The notes: generated from the letters alone by a model not told the origin. A stretch of DNA of 64,000 nt from Lachnospiraceae bacterium (GCA_017476665.1 JAFUZJ010000012.1:30594-94593), one strand, 5' to 3'. Numbered from the stretch's first letter, positions 54,001-61,378 are shown. Made by a program: numbers and translations.

Positions 54001-54275
54001 AGGCTTCTTTGAGCCTGGCGCTGGGCTTGTCCGACACCGTGTCCTCCAGCCACGGCGGCGTGCAGATGGACGCCCTCTTTATCGACGAAGGCTTCGGCAC
54101 ACTGGACCGAAAGTCCATCGAAAACGCGCTGGATATCCTGATCAACCTGTCGGCGACCAACAAGCTGGTGGGCGTGATCAGCCACAGGGAGGAACTGGTG
54201 GAAAATATCTCGCAGCAGATCCGCGTGACGAAAGGGAAGAACGGGAGTATGGTGGAAGTGGTGAGTGGGGTATGA
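51066..54275 (+). CDS. sbcC: Exonuclease SbcCD, subunit C (Rad50-like ATPase)
   Basis: 1069 residues. Walker A GDTGAGKTTIFDAICYALYG near residue 40, Q-loop ISQGEFWELL, two long coiled coils rich in Glu, Gln, Ala and Lys, and the zinc hook CPVC near residues 531-534. The C-terminal half-ATPase carries the signature NLSGGESFKASLSLALGLSD and Walker B MDALFIDEGFGTLD, then ISHREEL. Full length. Long antisense frames in this gene are by-products of its composition. It is the last gene before the AT-rich restriction-modification island. Confidence 0.96.
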   Translation: MKPIKLIISAFGPYADKVEIGFEQFEERGLFLIAGDTGAGKTTIFDAICYALYGKTSGQYRDENKMRSDYAKADTESFVEFYFTHQERSYHVRRTPSYERPKKRGEGFITQKEEAVFCEEGQMPVEGLSQVDKQIKDLLGIDRNQFKQIAMISQGEFWELLNAKTEKRTEILRTIFLTDGYQKIGFKLKDRMNDATARRTAAAQSIVQYFNEVTAEENSEEAQALQELQEKAVQSKSAWNVEAFLECIDRIEATDKVRHGEAQAEREKADGLLNQYKAKQATAESQNAALARLAKLRAEEQALAGQREAMQRKRDELARQRIATRQVNPAYEAHAGKQKECADVAAQIAEKEAQLTAAKASAKEAQDRCTAAEAERENAEAYRRQAEKIEGERDKYTRRDALRLEVQTLTEQQHSLAQQEQKIADQEQALKERTESLKKTTGELQTRPEELITVQTELKQLLELEGKILELSGRKIPDWRKRKESLQSKQQELVKAMEAFDQASARRAKAERILECSRAGLLALHLKEGEPCPVCGSERHPKLAVLPEHAVTEEEYQAIAEEAAQSDSAKNAVLMTVEAEKAALAEVESGLRVDIADCLESDTAQKAGVAKEEASAIAVEDLALALERAAGCVRDAKRACTKREMRISQDCEILKKAQKELDQAQGQDSDALATEKTAVSNAVQNNATELSGKKAALDTYENLSYADWQTAEQAQEQAKQEAKKILDSIERAGQEKIAADQKVAGLTSAIATQKEQQEQVKQEERNLETALAEALKQHGFASGEKMRQFVLSEEEIHAREEEIRAYEERVKLNASHLEQAEKDAEGKTEIDIAALQEQTDRQTVVVNTLRAAENRIAYRMEENRKKYEAIKCRQSNLETARKEADVSTRLYRLVTGQTGSGKITLEQYIQAAGFDGIIHAANRRLYPMSDGQYELYRKDSSQGGSLGKQTNTFLDLEVQDNYTGHRRPVGNLSGGESFKASLSLALGLSDTVSSSHGGVQMDALFIDEGFGTLDRKSIENALDILINLSATNKLVGVISHREELVENISQQIRVTKGKNGSMVEVVSGV

Positions 54276-54470
54276 GGAGAAAAAATGGAAAGGGATATTT
54301 TATAATTCCCGACGCTTAAAAGTTTATGATAAGAAATGCCGTATTTATAGGCTATACAAGGGATTTGAAGCTATCAAATACGCCAATCTTACGCCAATCG
54401 ATGTAAGATTTCTGAAACGAAGCAGTACACTTTGAAACTTTTGGAAGTGGCAATATGATGATTATTAGAT

Positions 54471-54504
54471 ACCCTATTGGATAGAAATATCTGGTAGGGT
54501 TTTT
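54471..54504 (+). terminator. Terminator-like hairpin upstream of the restriction-modification genes
   Basis: ACCCTATTGGAT (54471-54482) and ATCTGGTAGGGT (54489-54500) pair along 12 positions including G-U pairs, then TTTTT. It lies in the 296-base AT-rich gap after sbcC, which otherwise shows no open frame of note. It could end sbcDC transcription or insulate the next genes. Confidence 0.55.
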
Positions 54505-54571
54505 GATATATTGAAAATTTCACTTGAATTTTTGCAATGCAAAAATTATAATACTTTTGGAGGGCTGTACT

Positions 54572-54763
54572 ATGGCGAATGTGGGGCGACCAAAAGGCAA
54601 AAATAATAAAGAGTATAATTATACTGTGCGTATGGATGAAAAGACGCGAAAAAGGCTCGAAGCTTATTGCGAAAAGATGAGTATTCAAAAATCAGAAGCA
54701 ATAAGAATGGCCATAGAAAAGCTATCAGATGAAGACAAGGAGGCCTTTACTAATGGGAATTAA
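54572..54763 (+). CDS. Ribbon-helix-helix (CopG-like) DNA-binding protein
   Basis: 63 residues. Basic N-terminus (VGRPKGKNNK), a short strand YNYTVRMDEKT, then two helices, RKRLEAYCEKMSI and SEAIRMAIEKL: the ribbon-helix-helix arrangement. TTGGAGGG precedes the start. It overlaps the restriction endonuclease gene by 11 bases, so it is in the same transcript and is a candidate control protein that times nuclease expression. That role is inferred from position only. Confidence 0.8.
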   Translation: MANVGRPKGKNNKEYNYTVRMDEKTRKRLEAYCEKMSIQKSEAIRMAIEKLSDEDKEAFTNGN

Positions 54764-55718
54764 TCGTGATAAGCCCGATAACTGGAAAAAAGATACTGCT
54801 GCGTCAGTGGACATGTATAATAGCTGGTTTATGAATTTTGCACCTAAAACATTTAGGGAGACGAGAGTTACAACGTCGGCTGGAGTGGAGGCTGCATTAC
54901 GACTAACAGGATATTTGAAAAAATTATCGCCAGATGTTTTGAAGGAAAATCCAGAAGTACTTCCAATTTTGCGGATGGCGACTTGTCCGCCAATAGCAAG
55001 GGATAGATTGATAGGCTTGGCTGGAGTAAGTAAAAGCCTTGTTCAGAATATGGAAGATACAGAAAATCCAAGAGTGTCTCCCAGAATGAATAAAAAACAG
55101 TTGGATGATGAACTATCAAAAATTGTTAGTACAATTAATCTTATGATTGATCCAGATGTTTTTTCGTGGATTGGAGAAAACAGAGAACCTGCTGAAATAG
55201 AAATTGCTAGATCGTCAACGATTGTTGCTGATAGGCTCTGCGGTGCAGTATCAGATCCTATAATTCGTAACGCTCAAGAAAAAAGACAATTGGCAGCCAT
55301 AGAGGAGTTTTTGCAGGATAAAGGGTATTCTGAGAACGAACCAGGTACAAGATTTGATGAGATGGAGCCTGGAACATATTCATTTAGAACAAATGTACAA
55401 GTAAAAGTCTCGCCTGATTCTGAACAGATGGCAAATATTCCTGTTGATGTTCTTATCTTACCGAAAACTGCGAATAAGGGCAATTTGCCTATCATGATTG
55501 AGGCTAAATCGGCGGGAGATTTTACAAACGTTAACAAGAGGAGAAAAGAAGAGGCTACAAAGATTCAACAGTTAAAAAGTACTTATGGGAATAATGTAGT
55601 ATTTGTACTCTTTTTATGTGGGTATTTTGACTCAGCATACCTTGGCTATGAGGCGGCAGAAGGGATTGATTGGATATGGGAACACAGAATCAGCGATATG
55701 AATCAATTAGGGATATAG
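54753..55718 (+). CDS. XamI-like type II restriction endonuclease
   Basis: 321 residues. The C-terminal third has the nuclease core: PVDVLILPKTANKGNLPIMI then EAKSAGDFTNVNKRRKEEAT, with Asp and E-x-K in PD-(D/E)XK order. The ending YLGYEAAEGIDWIWEHRISD is distinctive of the XamI family as I recall it. XamI recognises GTCGAC; whether this enzyme does is unproven. AAGGAGG precedes the start, which lies inside the regulator gene. It overlaps the methyltransferase gene by 43 bases. The whole unit is far more AT-rich than sbcC, pointing to horizontal transfer. Confidence 0.82.
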   Translation: MGINRDKPDNWKKDTAASVDMYNSWFMNFAPKTFRETRVTTSAGVEAALRLTGYLKKLSPDVLKENPEVLPILRMATCPPIARDRLIGLAGVSKSLVQNMEDTENPRVSPRMNKKQLDDELSKIVSTINLMIDPDVFSWIGENREPAEIEIARSSTIVADRLCGAVSDPIIRNAQEKRQLAAIEEFLQDKGYSENEPGTRFDEMEPGTYSFRTNVQVKVSPDSEQMANIPVDVLILPKTANKGNLPIMIEAKSAGDFTNVNKRRKEEATKIQQLKSTYGNNVVFVLFLCGYFDSAYLGYEAAEGIDWIWEHRISDMNQLGI

Positions 55719-57229
55719 AGAAAGCTAGATATGACAACCAACTGATAATTGATGCTCAAAAGAGTATTGAGGATCGTAGAAGATTGGGGCAGTTCTCGAC
55801 CCCATACGAGTTGGCCAAAGAAATAGCAGATTATAGCCTAAATTTGGTAAATCGAAAAGATATAAAATTTTTAGAACCTGCTTTTGGGACAGGTGTATTT
55901 TATTCTGCGTTATCTGAGTTAACAAACGGATCAGATGCTATTATATCTTGTGACGCTTATGAGATTGATTGTGATTACTTTAATATGGCAAAACAGATAT
56001 GGGAAAACGGAAATATTGAAATTCTAAATCAAGATTTTCTGTCAAATTGGGAACCTGGACAAAAATACAATCTACTCATAACAAACCCGCCATATGTAAG
56101 ACACCATTATATTGATAAAAAGAAAAAGGAAGAACTAAAAAAAGCTGTTCTAAAAGATCTTGGAATTAAGATATCGGGATTGTCAGGATTGTATTGTTAT
56201 TTTATGCTTTTAGCACATAAATGGTTGGAAAAAGATGCAGTTTGCGGATGGTTAATTCCAAGTGAGTTTATGGATGTAAACTATGGGACGGCATTAAAAG
56301 AGTATCTATTAGAGAAGGTTCATCTGATAAGAATACATCGTTATGATCCCTCCAATTGTCAGTTTGATGATGCCTTGGTTTCTTCGTGTGTTGTGTGGTT
56401 TAGAAATGAATCCATAAAAGAAGATTATGATATTGCTTTCTCCTATGGAGGGACGCACGATCATCCTGAAAAAGAATGCATAATCAAAAAGTCTTTTGCA
56501 AAACAGACAACAAAATGGACACATATAGTGAATGAAAATCATGAGAATAAAGCTGAAAAGATCCAAGCTGAGGATCCTGTGATTGGAGACTATTTTGAAA
56601 TAAAAAGGGGATTGGCTACAGGAGATAATGACTTTTTCATTCTGTCAAAAGAACAAATAATTGGAAATGATCTTGATATGAGATTTTTTAAGCCTATACT
56701 ACCTAGTCCGAGGAATATGAAATGTGATGAAGTATTAGCTGATGATGAAGGAAATCCAAAGATAGAGCAACAATTGTTCCTTCTCGATTGCGATTTGTCG
56801 GAAGAGGAGATAGAAAGAGATTATCCTAGTCTTTGGGAATATTTGTGCAGAGGGCTATCTTCTACTGCTAACAAATATTTGTGCAGAAGCCGTAAAAAGT
56901 GGTATTTTCAAGAGAAGAGAAAGCCCACGGCTTTTCTATGCTCGTATATGGGAAGAGGGAAAGAAAATGGCATGCCCTTCAGATTTATATTGAATCATTC
57001 AAATGCTATAGCGTCTAATTCGTACTTGCTTTTATATCCGAAAGAAAACTTGGTAAATCTCTTAAAAGATGATGATTACTCATATAATAAAATATGGGAT
57101 GCTTTACAAAGCATTTCGGTTGACGATATGGAGAGTGAGGGAAGAGTATATGGAGGAGGCTTAAAAAAAATAGAACCAAAAGAGTTGGCAAAAGTAAAAT
57201 GTAGGAATCTCCAATATGTATTATCATAA
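55676..57229 (+). CDS. Type II DNA adenine methyltransferase of the restriction-modification system
   Basis: About 517 residues. N-terminal RRRLGQFSTPYELAKEIADY is typical of TaqI/Eco57I-like gamma-class enzymes. SAM motif LEPAFGTGVFYSAL and catalytic motif NLLITNPPYVRHHY (NPPY) indicate N6-adenine methylation. A middle helical region and a C-terminal target-recognition region (DYFEIKRGLATGDNDFF) follow. The start overlaps the endonuclease gene; ATG is used, TTG 6 bases earlier is possible. It would protect the host from the linked nuclease. Full length, no frameshift seen. Confidence 0.9.
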   Translation: MGTQNQRYESIRDIEKARYDNQLIIDAQKSIEDRRRLGQFSTPYELAKEIADYSLNLVNRKDIKFLEPAFGTGVFYSALSELTNGSDAIISCDAYEIDCDYFNMAKQIWENGNIEILNQDFLSNWEPGQKYNLLITNPPYVRHHYIDKKKKEELKKAVLKDLGIKISGLSGLYCYFMLLAHKWLEKDAVCGWLIPSEFMDVNYGTALKEYLLEKVHLIRIHRYDPSNCQFDDALVSSCVVWFRNESIKEDYDIAFSYGGTHDHPEKECIIKKSFAKQTTKWTHIVNENHENKAEKIQAEDPVIGDYFEIKRGLATGDNDFFILSKEQIIGNDLDMRFFKPILPSPRNMKCDEVLADDEGNPKIEQQLFLLDCDLSEEEIERDYPSLWEYLCRGLSSTANKYLCRSRKKWYFQEKRKPTAFLCSYMGRGKENGMPFRFILNHSNAIASNSYLLLYPKENLVNLLKDDDYSYNKIWDALQSISVDDMESEGRVYGGGLKKIEPKELAKVKCRNLQYVLS

Positions 57230-57273
57230 AAAACATAGTGAGGTTTGATTAGTCTTTCAATAATATCCATAAG

Positions 57274-57310
57274 AGCCCAGATGGTAGTGAAAGTTACTGT
57301 CTGGGCTTTT
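57274..57310 (+). terminator. Rho-independent terminator after the methyltransferase gene
   Basis: AGCCCAG near 57274-57281 pairs with CTGGGCT near 57301-57307, followed by TTTATTT; the loop holds a further weak AGTGAAAGTTACT stem. It ends the regulator-nuclease-methyltransferase transcript. Confidence 0.65.
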
Positions 57311-57340
57311 ATTTATATTATTGAGCATACGAAAACCAAA

Positions 57341-57430
57341 GGAGGTGATACCGAAAAGTATGCACATCAAGTGGGACGTCCCGAAAGGGTCTGCCCTTAG
57401 ATTTAGGGACTGTTTTTCAGTCCTTTTTTT
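57341..57430 (+). promoter_or_regulatory. Structured leader or small RNA with alternative hairpins and terminator
   Basis: A very strong ribosome binding site (AAAGGAGGTGATA) is followed by an ATG at 57360 and a possible 31-codon frame ending at 57455. Inside lie AAGGG/CCCTT (57385-57398), an outer pair GTCCC (57378-57382) with GGGAC (57406-57410), and a terminator GGACTG (57407-57412) with CAGTCC (57418-57423) followed by seven T. The outer pair and the terminator share bases, so they exclude each other, as in attenuators. No known riboswitch class was recognised. The 57608 gene is the next downstream. Confidence 0.45.
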
Positions 57431-57506
57431 ATTGTGCCGAAATGTACACATTTAGCAACAATCCTTATGAGTATAGTATAGTTGAAGAAAATGTGAATTT
57501 TCCTGT

Positions 57507-57610
57507 TTTATTATAAGGAGTTTTTGTGATATCCTTTGTCTAAGAAGCGAAGATTTTGTGATAGAGCATGCAATATGGCAGAAATATTATTAAAGGAAAA
57601 ATAGCAAATG
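57507..57610 (+). repeat. Direct repeat copy 1, ending at the start codon of the 57608 gene
   Basis: About 100 bases beginning TTTATTATAAGGAGTTTT and containing GTGATATCCTTTGTCTAA and GAGCATGCAATATGGCAGA. A second copy lies at 58117-58203 with about 90 percent identity over some 75 bases. Copy 1 has about 17 extra bases (ATATTATTAAAGGAAAA) before the shared end AGCAAATG. Confidence 0.85.
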
Positions 57611-57841
57611 AGTATATTGATTAAAGACACTTCAAGAGAAGAACGGGAACGGATTGTCGCGGAATCCATCGGAAATATAAACAGTTCCTGTGATGGCTGT
57701 ATGGCTGGCCTTGCAGAAATGTATCAGGATTACATTGACGGAAAGCGGGAAATCCGGGATATCAATATGGATTTCCGCGCACAGTACGAGTCCGGAAATG
57801 ACGGGCCGGCAAGGGCTTCCTGCCAATACTATTCGTCCTGA
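57608..57841 (+). CDS. Small cysteine-containing protein of unknown function
   Basis: 77 residues. SILIKDTSREERERIVAESI then GNINSSCDGCMAGLAEMYQD with a CxxC pair near residues 28-31, and an Arg/Asp-rich helix IDGKREIRDINMDFRAQYES; the C-terminus has a lone Cys in ARASCQYYSS. No membrane segment. AAAGGAAAAA lies upstream of the ATG. I do not recognise a named family. Its leader is one of two direct repeats, and its 3' end overlaps a convergent 49-codon gene by 13 bases. Confidence 0.6.
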   Translation: MSILIKDTSREERERIVAESIGNINSSCDGCMAGLAEMYQDYIDGKREIRDINMDFRAQYESGNDGPARASCQYYSS

Positions 57842-57978
57842 TCCGGGCGCTTTTTTGATTCATAAATCTCATCCTGCGGCAAATCTTCCCTGGGAATATT
57901 TCCGTCATCGTAGGAATTTGCGGGCGGAAGTCCGTTGGGAGTTGTCAGGATATCTTCTTTTTCTTTTTTCATTTTCAT
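57829..57978 (-). CDS. Candidate 49-residue small protein
   Basis: MKMKKEKEDILTTPNGLPPA continuing with NSYDDGNIPREDLPQDEIYE; hydrophilic, Pro/Asp-rich, probably disordered. The case for coding is a well-placed GGAAAGGAAGG before the ATG and a composition unlike a random frame. Function unknown. It converges on the 57608 gene. Confidence 0.5.
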   Translation of the reverse strand: MKMKKEKEDILTTPNGLPPANSYDDGNIPREDLPQDEIYESKKRPDQDE

Positions 57979-58116
57979 ATGACCTTCCTTTCCATTTGAT
58001 AATAGGGTGTGCAGAGCAGAAATAAAATATACAAAATTAAACGGATCCATCAGGGTTTCGCTATCGGAGCCGATGGAAGCGTGAAAAAAATGCGGATAAC
58101 CGCAAATATTTCATGC

Positions 58117-58203
58117 TTTATTATAAAGAGATTTCGTGATATCCTTTGTCTAAGGAGCAGAGATTTTGTGATGGAGCATGCAATATGGCAGAGGTAGCAA
58201 ATG
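58117..58203 (+). repeat. Direct repeat copy 2, ending at the start codon of the TrmH-type gene
   Basis: Begins TTTATTATAAAGAGATTT and shares GTGATATCCTTTGTCTAA and GAGCATGCAATATGGCAGA with copy 1 at 57507-57610. It also ends in AGCAAATG, where ATG is the start of the RNA methyltransferase. Confidence 0.85.
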
Positions 58204-59001
58204 AAAATGATTCAGACAGCAGATCTTGAAATCCCTGAATTGAAAATTTATACTCGCTTAAATGAGCGGCAGGTGAAAACCATATTTGAGCCGGACGAGG
58301 GCGTTTTTATCTGTGAGAGTGAGAAGGTCATAGGCAGGGCGTTAAAAGCCGGATATGAGCCGTTGTCTGCATTGTGTGAGGAGTCCAGGCTTGCCGAGGT
58401 ACAGGCGATGGCAGGGCAGTATGACATTCCGGTATATGCGGCGGCATATGACAGGATGAGGTCCGTGACGGGTTATTCCCTGACCGGCGGTATCCTTATG
58501 GCGATGAGGCGGAAGCCGTTGCGGGATGTGGAAGATATTCTTCGCCACAGTGAGCGTATCGTGGTGTTGGATGATGTGGAGAATCCGACGAATGTGGGGG
58601 CAATCTTCCGTTCGGCGGCTGCGCTGGGGGCGGATGCCGTGCTGTTGACAGCGGGGTGTGCCGATCCGCTGTATCGTCGTGCGGCCAGGGTGAGTATGGG
58701 GAGCGTCTTTCAGATTGCCTGGACCTTTGTGGATGGGACAGTGGTAGAAAAGCTGAAGGCGAGAGGGTTTGAAACCTTTGCGTTGGCGCTCGCGGAAAAC
58801 GCAGAGAAACTGGACGAGATCTCTTCGTGTGTTTTCAGGAAGGCGGTCATTTTGGGAAATGAGGATCATGGTATTTCCGACCGAATCTTAGCGGACTGTG
58901 ATCATTGCGTGATGATCCCGATGCAGAACGGCGTAGATTCATTGAATGTAGCGGCGGCAAGTGCGGTTGCATTTTGGGAGATACTATCTGATAGAGATTA
59001 A
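58201..59001 (+). CDS. TrmH/SpoU-family RNA 2'-O-methyltransferase
   Basis: 266 residues. N-terminal substrate-binding domain, then the SPOUT knot: VVLDDVENPTNVGAIFRSAA, DPLYRRAARVSMGSVFQIAW, AVILGNEDHGIS and IPMQNGVDSLNVAAASAVAF, the three family motifs. It methylates ribose 2'-O in tRNA or rRNA; the target base is unknown. AGAGG lies just before the start, within direct repeat 2. A stand-alone gene. Confidence 0.93.
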   Translation: MKMIQTADLEIPELKIYTRLNERQVKTIFEPDEGVFICESEKVIGRALKAGYEPLSALCEESRLAEVQAMAGQYDIPVYAAAYDRMRSVTGYSLTGGILMAMRRKPLRDVEDILRHSERIVVLDDVENPTNVGAIFRSAAALGADAVLLTAGCADPLYRRAARVSMGSVFQIAWTFVDGTVVEKLKARGFETFALALAENAEKLDEISSCVFRKAVILGNEDHGISDRILADCDHCVMIPMQNGVDSLNVAAASAVAFWEILSDRD

Positions 59002-59120
59002 TCAGAACGATAGCTCAAAAAAAGACTTGTAAAAAAAGAAAAACTGCGATATATTATATTCAAATAAATTTTAGTGAAATTGATTTGAATGAAACAAATT
59101 TGAATTTGGAGGAATTCTAG

Positions 59121-60542
59121 ATGTTCGTAGGAAGAGAACGTGAACTGAAAGCTTTAAAAGATGTATACGAAAAAAGCGGTTTTGGAATGACCATTATATA
59201 TGGACGCCGGAGGGTGGGGAAATCGACTTTGATCAAAGAATTCATCAAAGGGAAAAAGGTCATTTTTTACACAGCTACAAAAGTCGGGGCAGAAAGGAAT
59301 CTTGAACTGTTTTCCAAGCAGGTGCTGGATGTGCTTGATCCGGCTATGAGTGCGGCGACCTTTTCAACGATAGAGAGTGTGTTTGATGTCATTACGAATA
59401 AAGTTTGTGATGATAAAAAAACGATACTGGTGATCGACGAGCTGCCGTATTGGGCAGAGAAGGACGAGGCACTTTTGTCTGTTCTTCAAAAGTACATTGA
59501 TACGCAGTGGACTGATAGGAACATGATGGTAATACTATGCGGATCTGCATTAAGCTTTATGGAAAAGAAGGTACTCAGTGAAAAAAGTCCCATATTTGGA
59601 AGACGTGACTCGCAGATAAAACTGGAAGCATTTAATTATAGGGATTCTGCCTTATTTGTTCCTGATTATTCTGCAGAAGAAAAAGCAATCTGTTACGGGG
59701 TTACAGGAGGGATCGCCAAATATCTTTCACTTTTTGATGCGGGGAAGAGTCTTGATGAAAATATTATAAGGCTGTTCTTCAATGCGGATGGTTATATGTT
59801 TGATGAGACAAAGAATCTCCTGATCCAGGAATTTTTAGACGTGACTCTTGTAAACAATATAATTGAGCAGGTAGCTTCCGGTGAGAATGCATTAAATAAT
59901 ATAGCATCAAAAGTACACGAAAAGGATACAACGGTTTTGTACTCACTTGAGAAATTGATCGATGTTGGTCTGGTGGAAAAAAAGAACTGTATAACCGAGG
60001 AAAAGAACAAGAAAAAAACGCAGTATGTATTAAAAGACCACATGTTTAAATTCTGGTACCAGTTTATTCCGAAAGCAGTAAGTGTTATAGAGATGGGACA
60101 GGGACAGGCATATTACGAAAAAGTTGTTAAACCGCAGATACACTCTTTTATGGGGAGCGTTTTTGAAGAAATGTGTCGTTATTACACGCTGGAACAGGGA
60201 ATAAAAGGAGCATATGGTTCGTTCCTGACACAGACAGGAACCTGGTGGGGCGTGGAGCAGGTTACGGATGAGGAAGGGAAAAGATATACCCAGTCGGCAG
60301 ATATTGATGTGGTAGGTATATCTTCCGTAGATAAGACGGCTGTTATAGGTGAATGTAAGTTTAAAAACGAAAAGATTGATAAAGAGATATATGAGACTCT
60401 TGTGAGAAGATCAAAACTGCTCTCTGGAAATTATCATGTTACCCAATTTTTGCTGTTCTCATTGAGTGGTTTTACAAAATGGTTCGATAAAGAGGACATA
60501 CCGAATACTGTAAAGATCACGATAGAGGATTTGTATTTATAA
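59121..60542 (+). CDS. AAA-type ATPase with C-terminal DUF234 nuclease-like domain
   Basis: 473 residues. N-terminal VGRERELKALKDVYEK and the Walker A GRRRVGKSTLIKEF, then Walker B ILVIDELPYW and sensor region VILCGSALSFME. A winged helix lies near 270-330 (IASKVHEKDTTVLYSLEKLI). The C-terminal DUF234 part has SADIDVVGISSVDKTAVIGE then CKFKNEKIDKEIYE, which holds D...E-x-K of a PD-(D/E)XK-like fold. These archaeal-type ATPases are widespread in anaerobes; their role is unknown, defence or mobile-element control has been suggested. GGAGG precedes the start. The flanks are AT-rich. Confidence 0.88.
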   Translation: MFVGRERELKALKDVYEKSGFGMTIIYGRRRVGKSTLIKEFIKGKKVIFYTATKVGAERNLELFSKQVLDVLDPAMSAATFSTIESVFDVITNKVCDDKKTILVIDELPYWAEKDEALLSVLQKYIDTQWTDRNMMVILCGSALSFMEKKVLSEKSPIFGRRDSQIKLEAFNYRDSALFVPDYSAEEKAICYGVTGGIAKYLSLFDAGKSLDENIIRLFFNADGYMFDETKNLLIQEFLDVTLVNNIIEQVASGENALNNIASKVHEKDTTVLYSLEKLIDVGLVEKKNCITEEKNKKKTQYVLKDHMFKFWYQFIPKAVSVIEMGQGQAYYEKVVKPQIHSFMGSVFEEMCRYYTLEQGIKGAYGSFLTQTGTWWGVEQVTDEEGKRYTQSADIDVVGISSVDKTAVIGECKFKNEKIDKEIYETLVRRSKLLSGNYHVTQFLLFSLSGFTKWFDKEDIPNTVKITIEDLYL

Positions 60543-60629
60543 TCCCTTTATTGTATGCTGAAAACGCGGTGAAATGAGTGTAGCTTTTGCCGAGCTTCTG
60601 GTAAGGTATTTCGGAAAAGAGAAACAGTC

Positions 60630-61051
60630 GAGCAGATAGAATTCCTGAAGGAGGCCAGCTGTACAAAACGCCAAGGATATTTCTACTGTAAAATGATACC
60701 CTGCCCATGGCGGTTGTTGAAATAGATGACGATGGTATGCGGATCGTGAGATGCAATAATTCGTACCGCATTTTTGTGGAAAACTATTTCTTTGGCGAGG
60801 AAACAGTCCCTGTGCAGACTTGGTCGTCTTATTTCGGAAAGGTACCTTTTGCTATGTTCAGCAACGGTTCCGGAAATTCTTTTGCGGACGTGCTGAGAAA
60901 ATGTGCAAAAGAGGGCGGCCGTATCTTTCTGGATGATACGGATAAGAATAATGAAAACGTGGTACATGCATATGTCCGCCGCATATCGATCAATCCCATA
61001 ACCTATAATGCAGCGTGTGCTGTTGTGGTCCTCGGAATAGACAGAAATTGA
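60630..61051 (+). pseudogene. Relic of a GGDEF/EAL signalling protein (EAL end plus C-terminal domain)
   Basis: One frame has EQIEFLKEASCTKRQGYFYC then KMIPC, the tail of an EAL domain (normally EEQ...FL...G C x x x Q G Y). A second frame starts at once with PMAVVEIDDDGMRIVRCNNS then YRIFVENYFFG, and ends AYVRRISINPITYNAACAVV: the C-terminal PAS-like domain found after EAL in Lachnospiraceae. The linker of 50 or so residues between them is missing and the frame changes, so a deletion joined the two. The N-terminal two thirds are absent. Confidence 0.7.
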
Positions 61052-61084
61052 TCCAGGAAAAATAAAGTATTCATAAAAACGTGA

Positions 61085-61126
61085 AAAGCCTTGTGTTTAC
61101 TGCACACTCAGCAAATACAAGGCTTT
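61085..61126 (-). terminator. Terminator of tRNA-Val
   Basis: AAAGCCTTGTGTTT (61085-61098) pairs with AAATACAAGGCTTT (61113-61126), one G-U pair; on the minus strand the stem is followed by a T-rich stretch. It lies 20 bases downstream of the tRNA. Confidence 0.7.
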
Positions 61127-61145
61127 ACGAAACTCCAATAAAAAA

Positions 61146-61219
61146 TGGAAGCAAGGAGGCTCGAACTCCTGACCTTTCGCGTGTGAGGCGAACGCTCATC
61201 CCGGCTGAGCTATGCTTCC
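61146..61219 (-). tRNA. tRNA-Val, anticodon CAC
   Basis: Read on the minus strand, GGAAGCA pairs with TGCTTCC to form the acceptor stem, with discriminator A. The D arm is GCTC...GAGC, the anticodon stem TTCGC/GCGAA encloses CTCACAC (anticodon CAC, codon GUG), and the T arm is AGGAG TTCGAGC CTCCT. Length 74 bases, CCA not encoded. Confidence 0.93.
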
Positions 61220-61378
61220 ATAGGGGTATGATGCTTTGCATCTTTAAATAGTATAGCACGTTGCCGGAATTTTGCAAGTGGGAATTGAGAAGAATCACAA
61301 ATAAAGTAAATGCAGACAAAATGACATGCGGTTTTCAATACTATTTCTTGAAATATTTTTGCTGCATCTGATTGCGTT

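Noticed and set aside
57360-57455. 31-codon frame as an established gene
   Set aside because: It has a very strong ribosome binding site, but a terminator stem lies inside it; it is reported only as part of a candidate structured leader.
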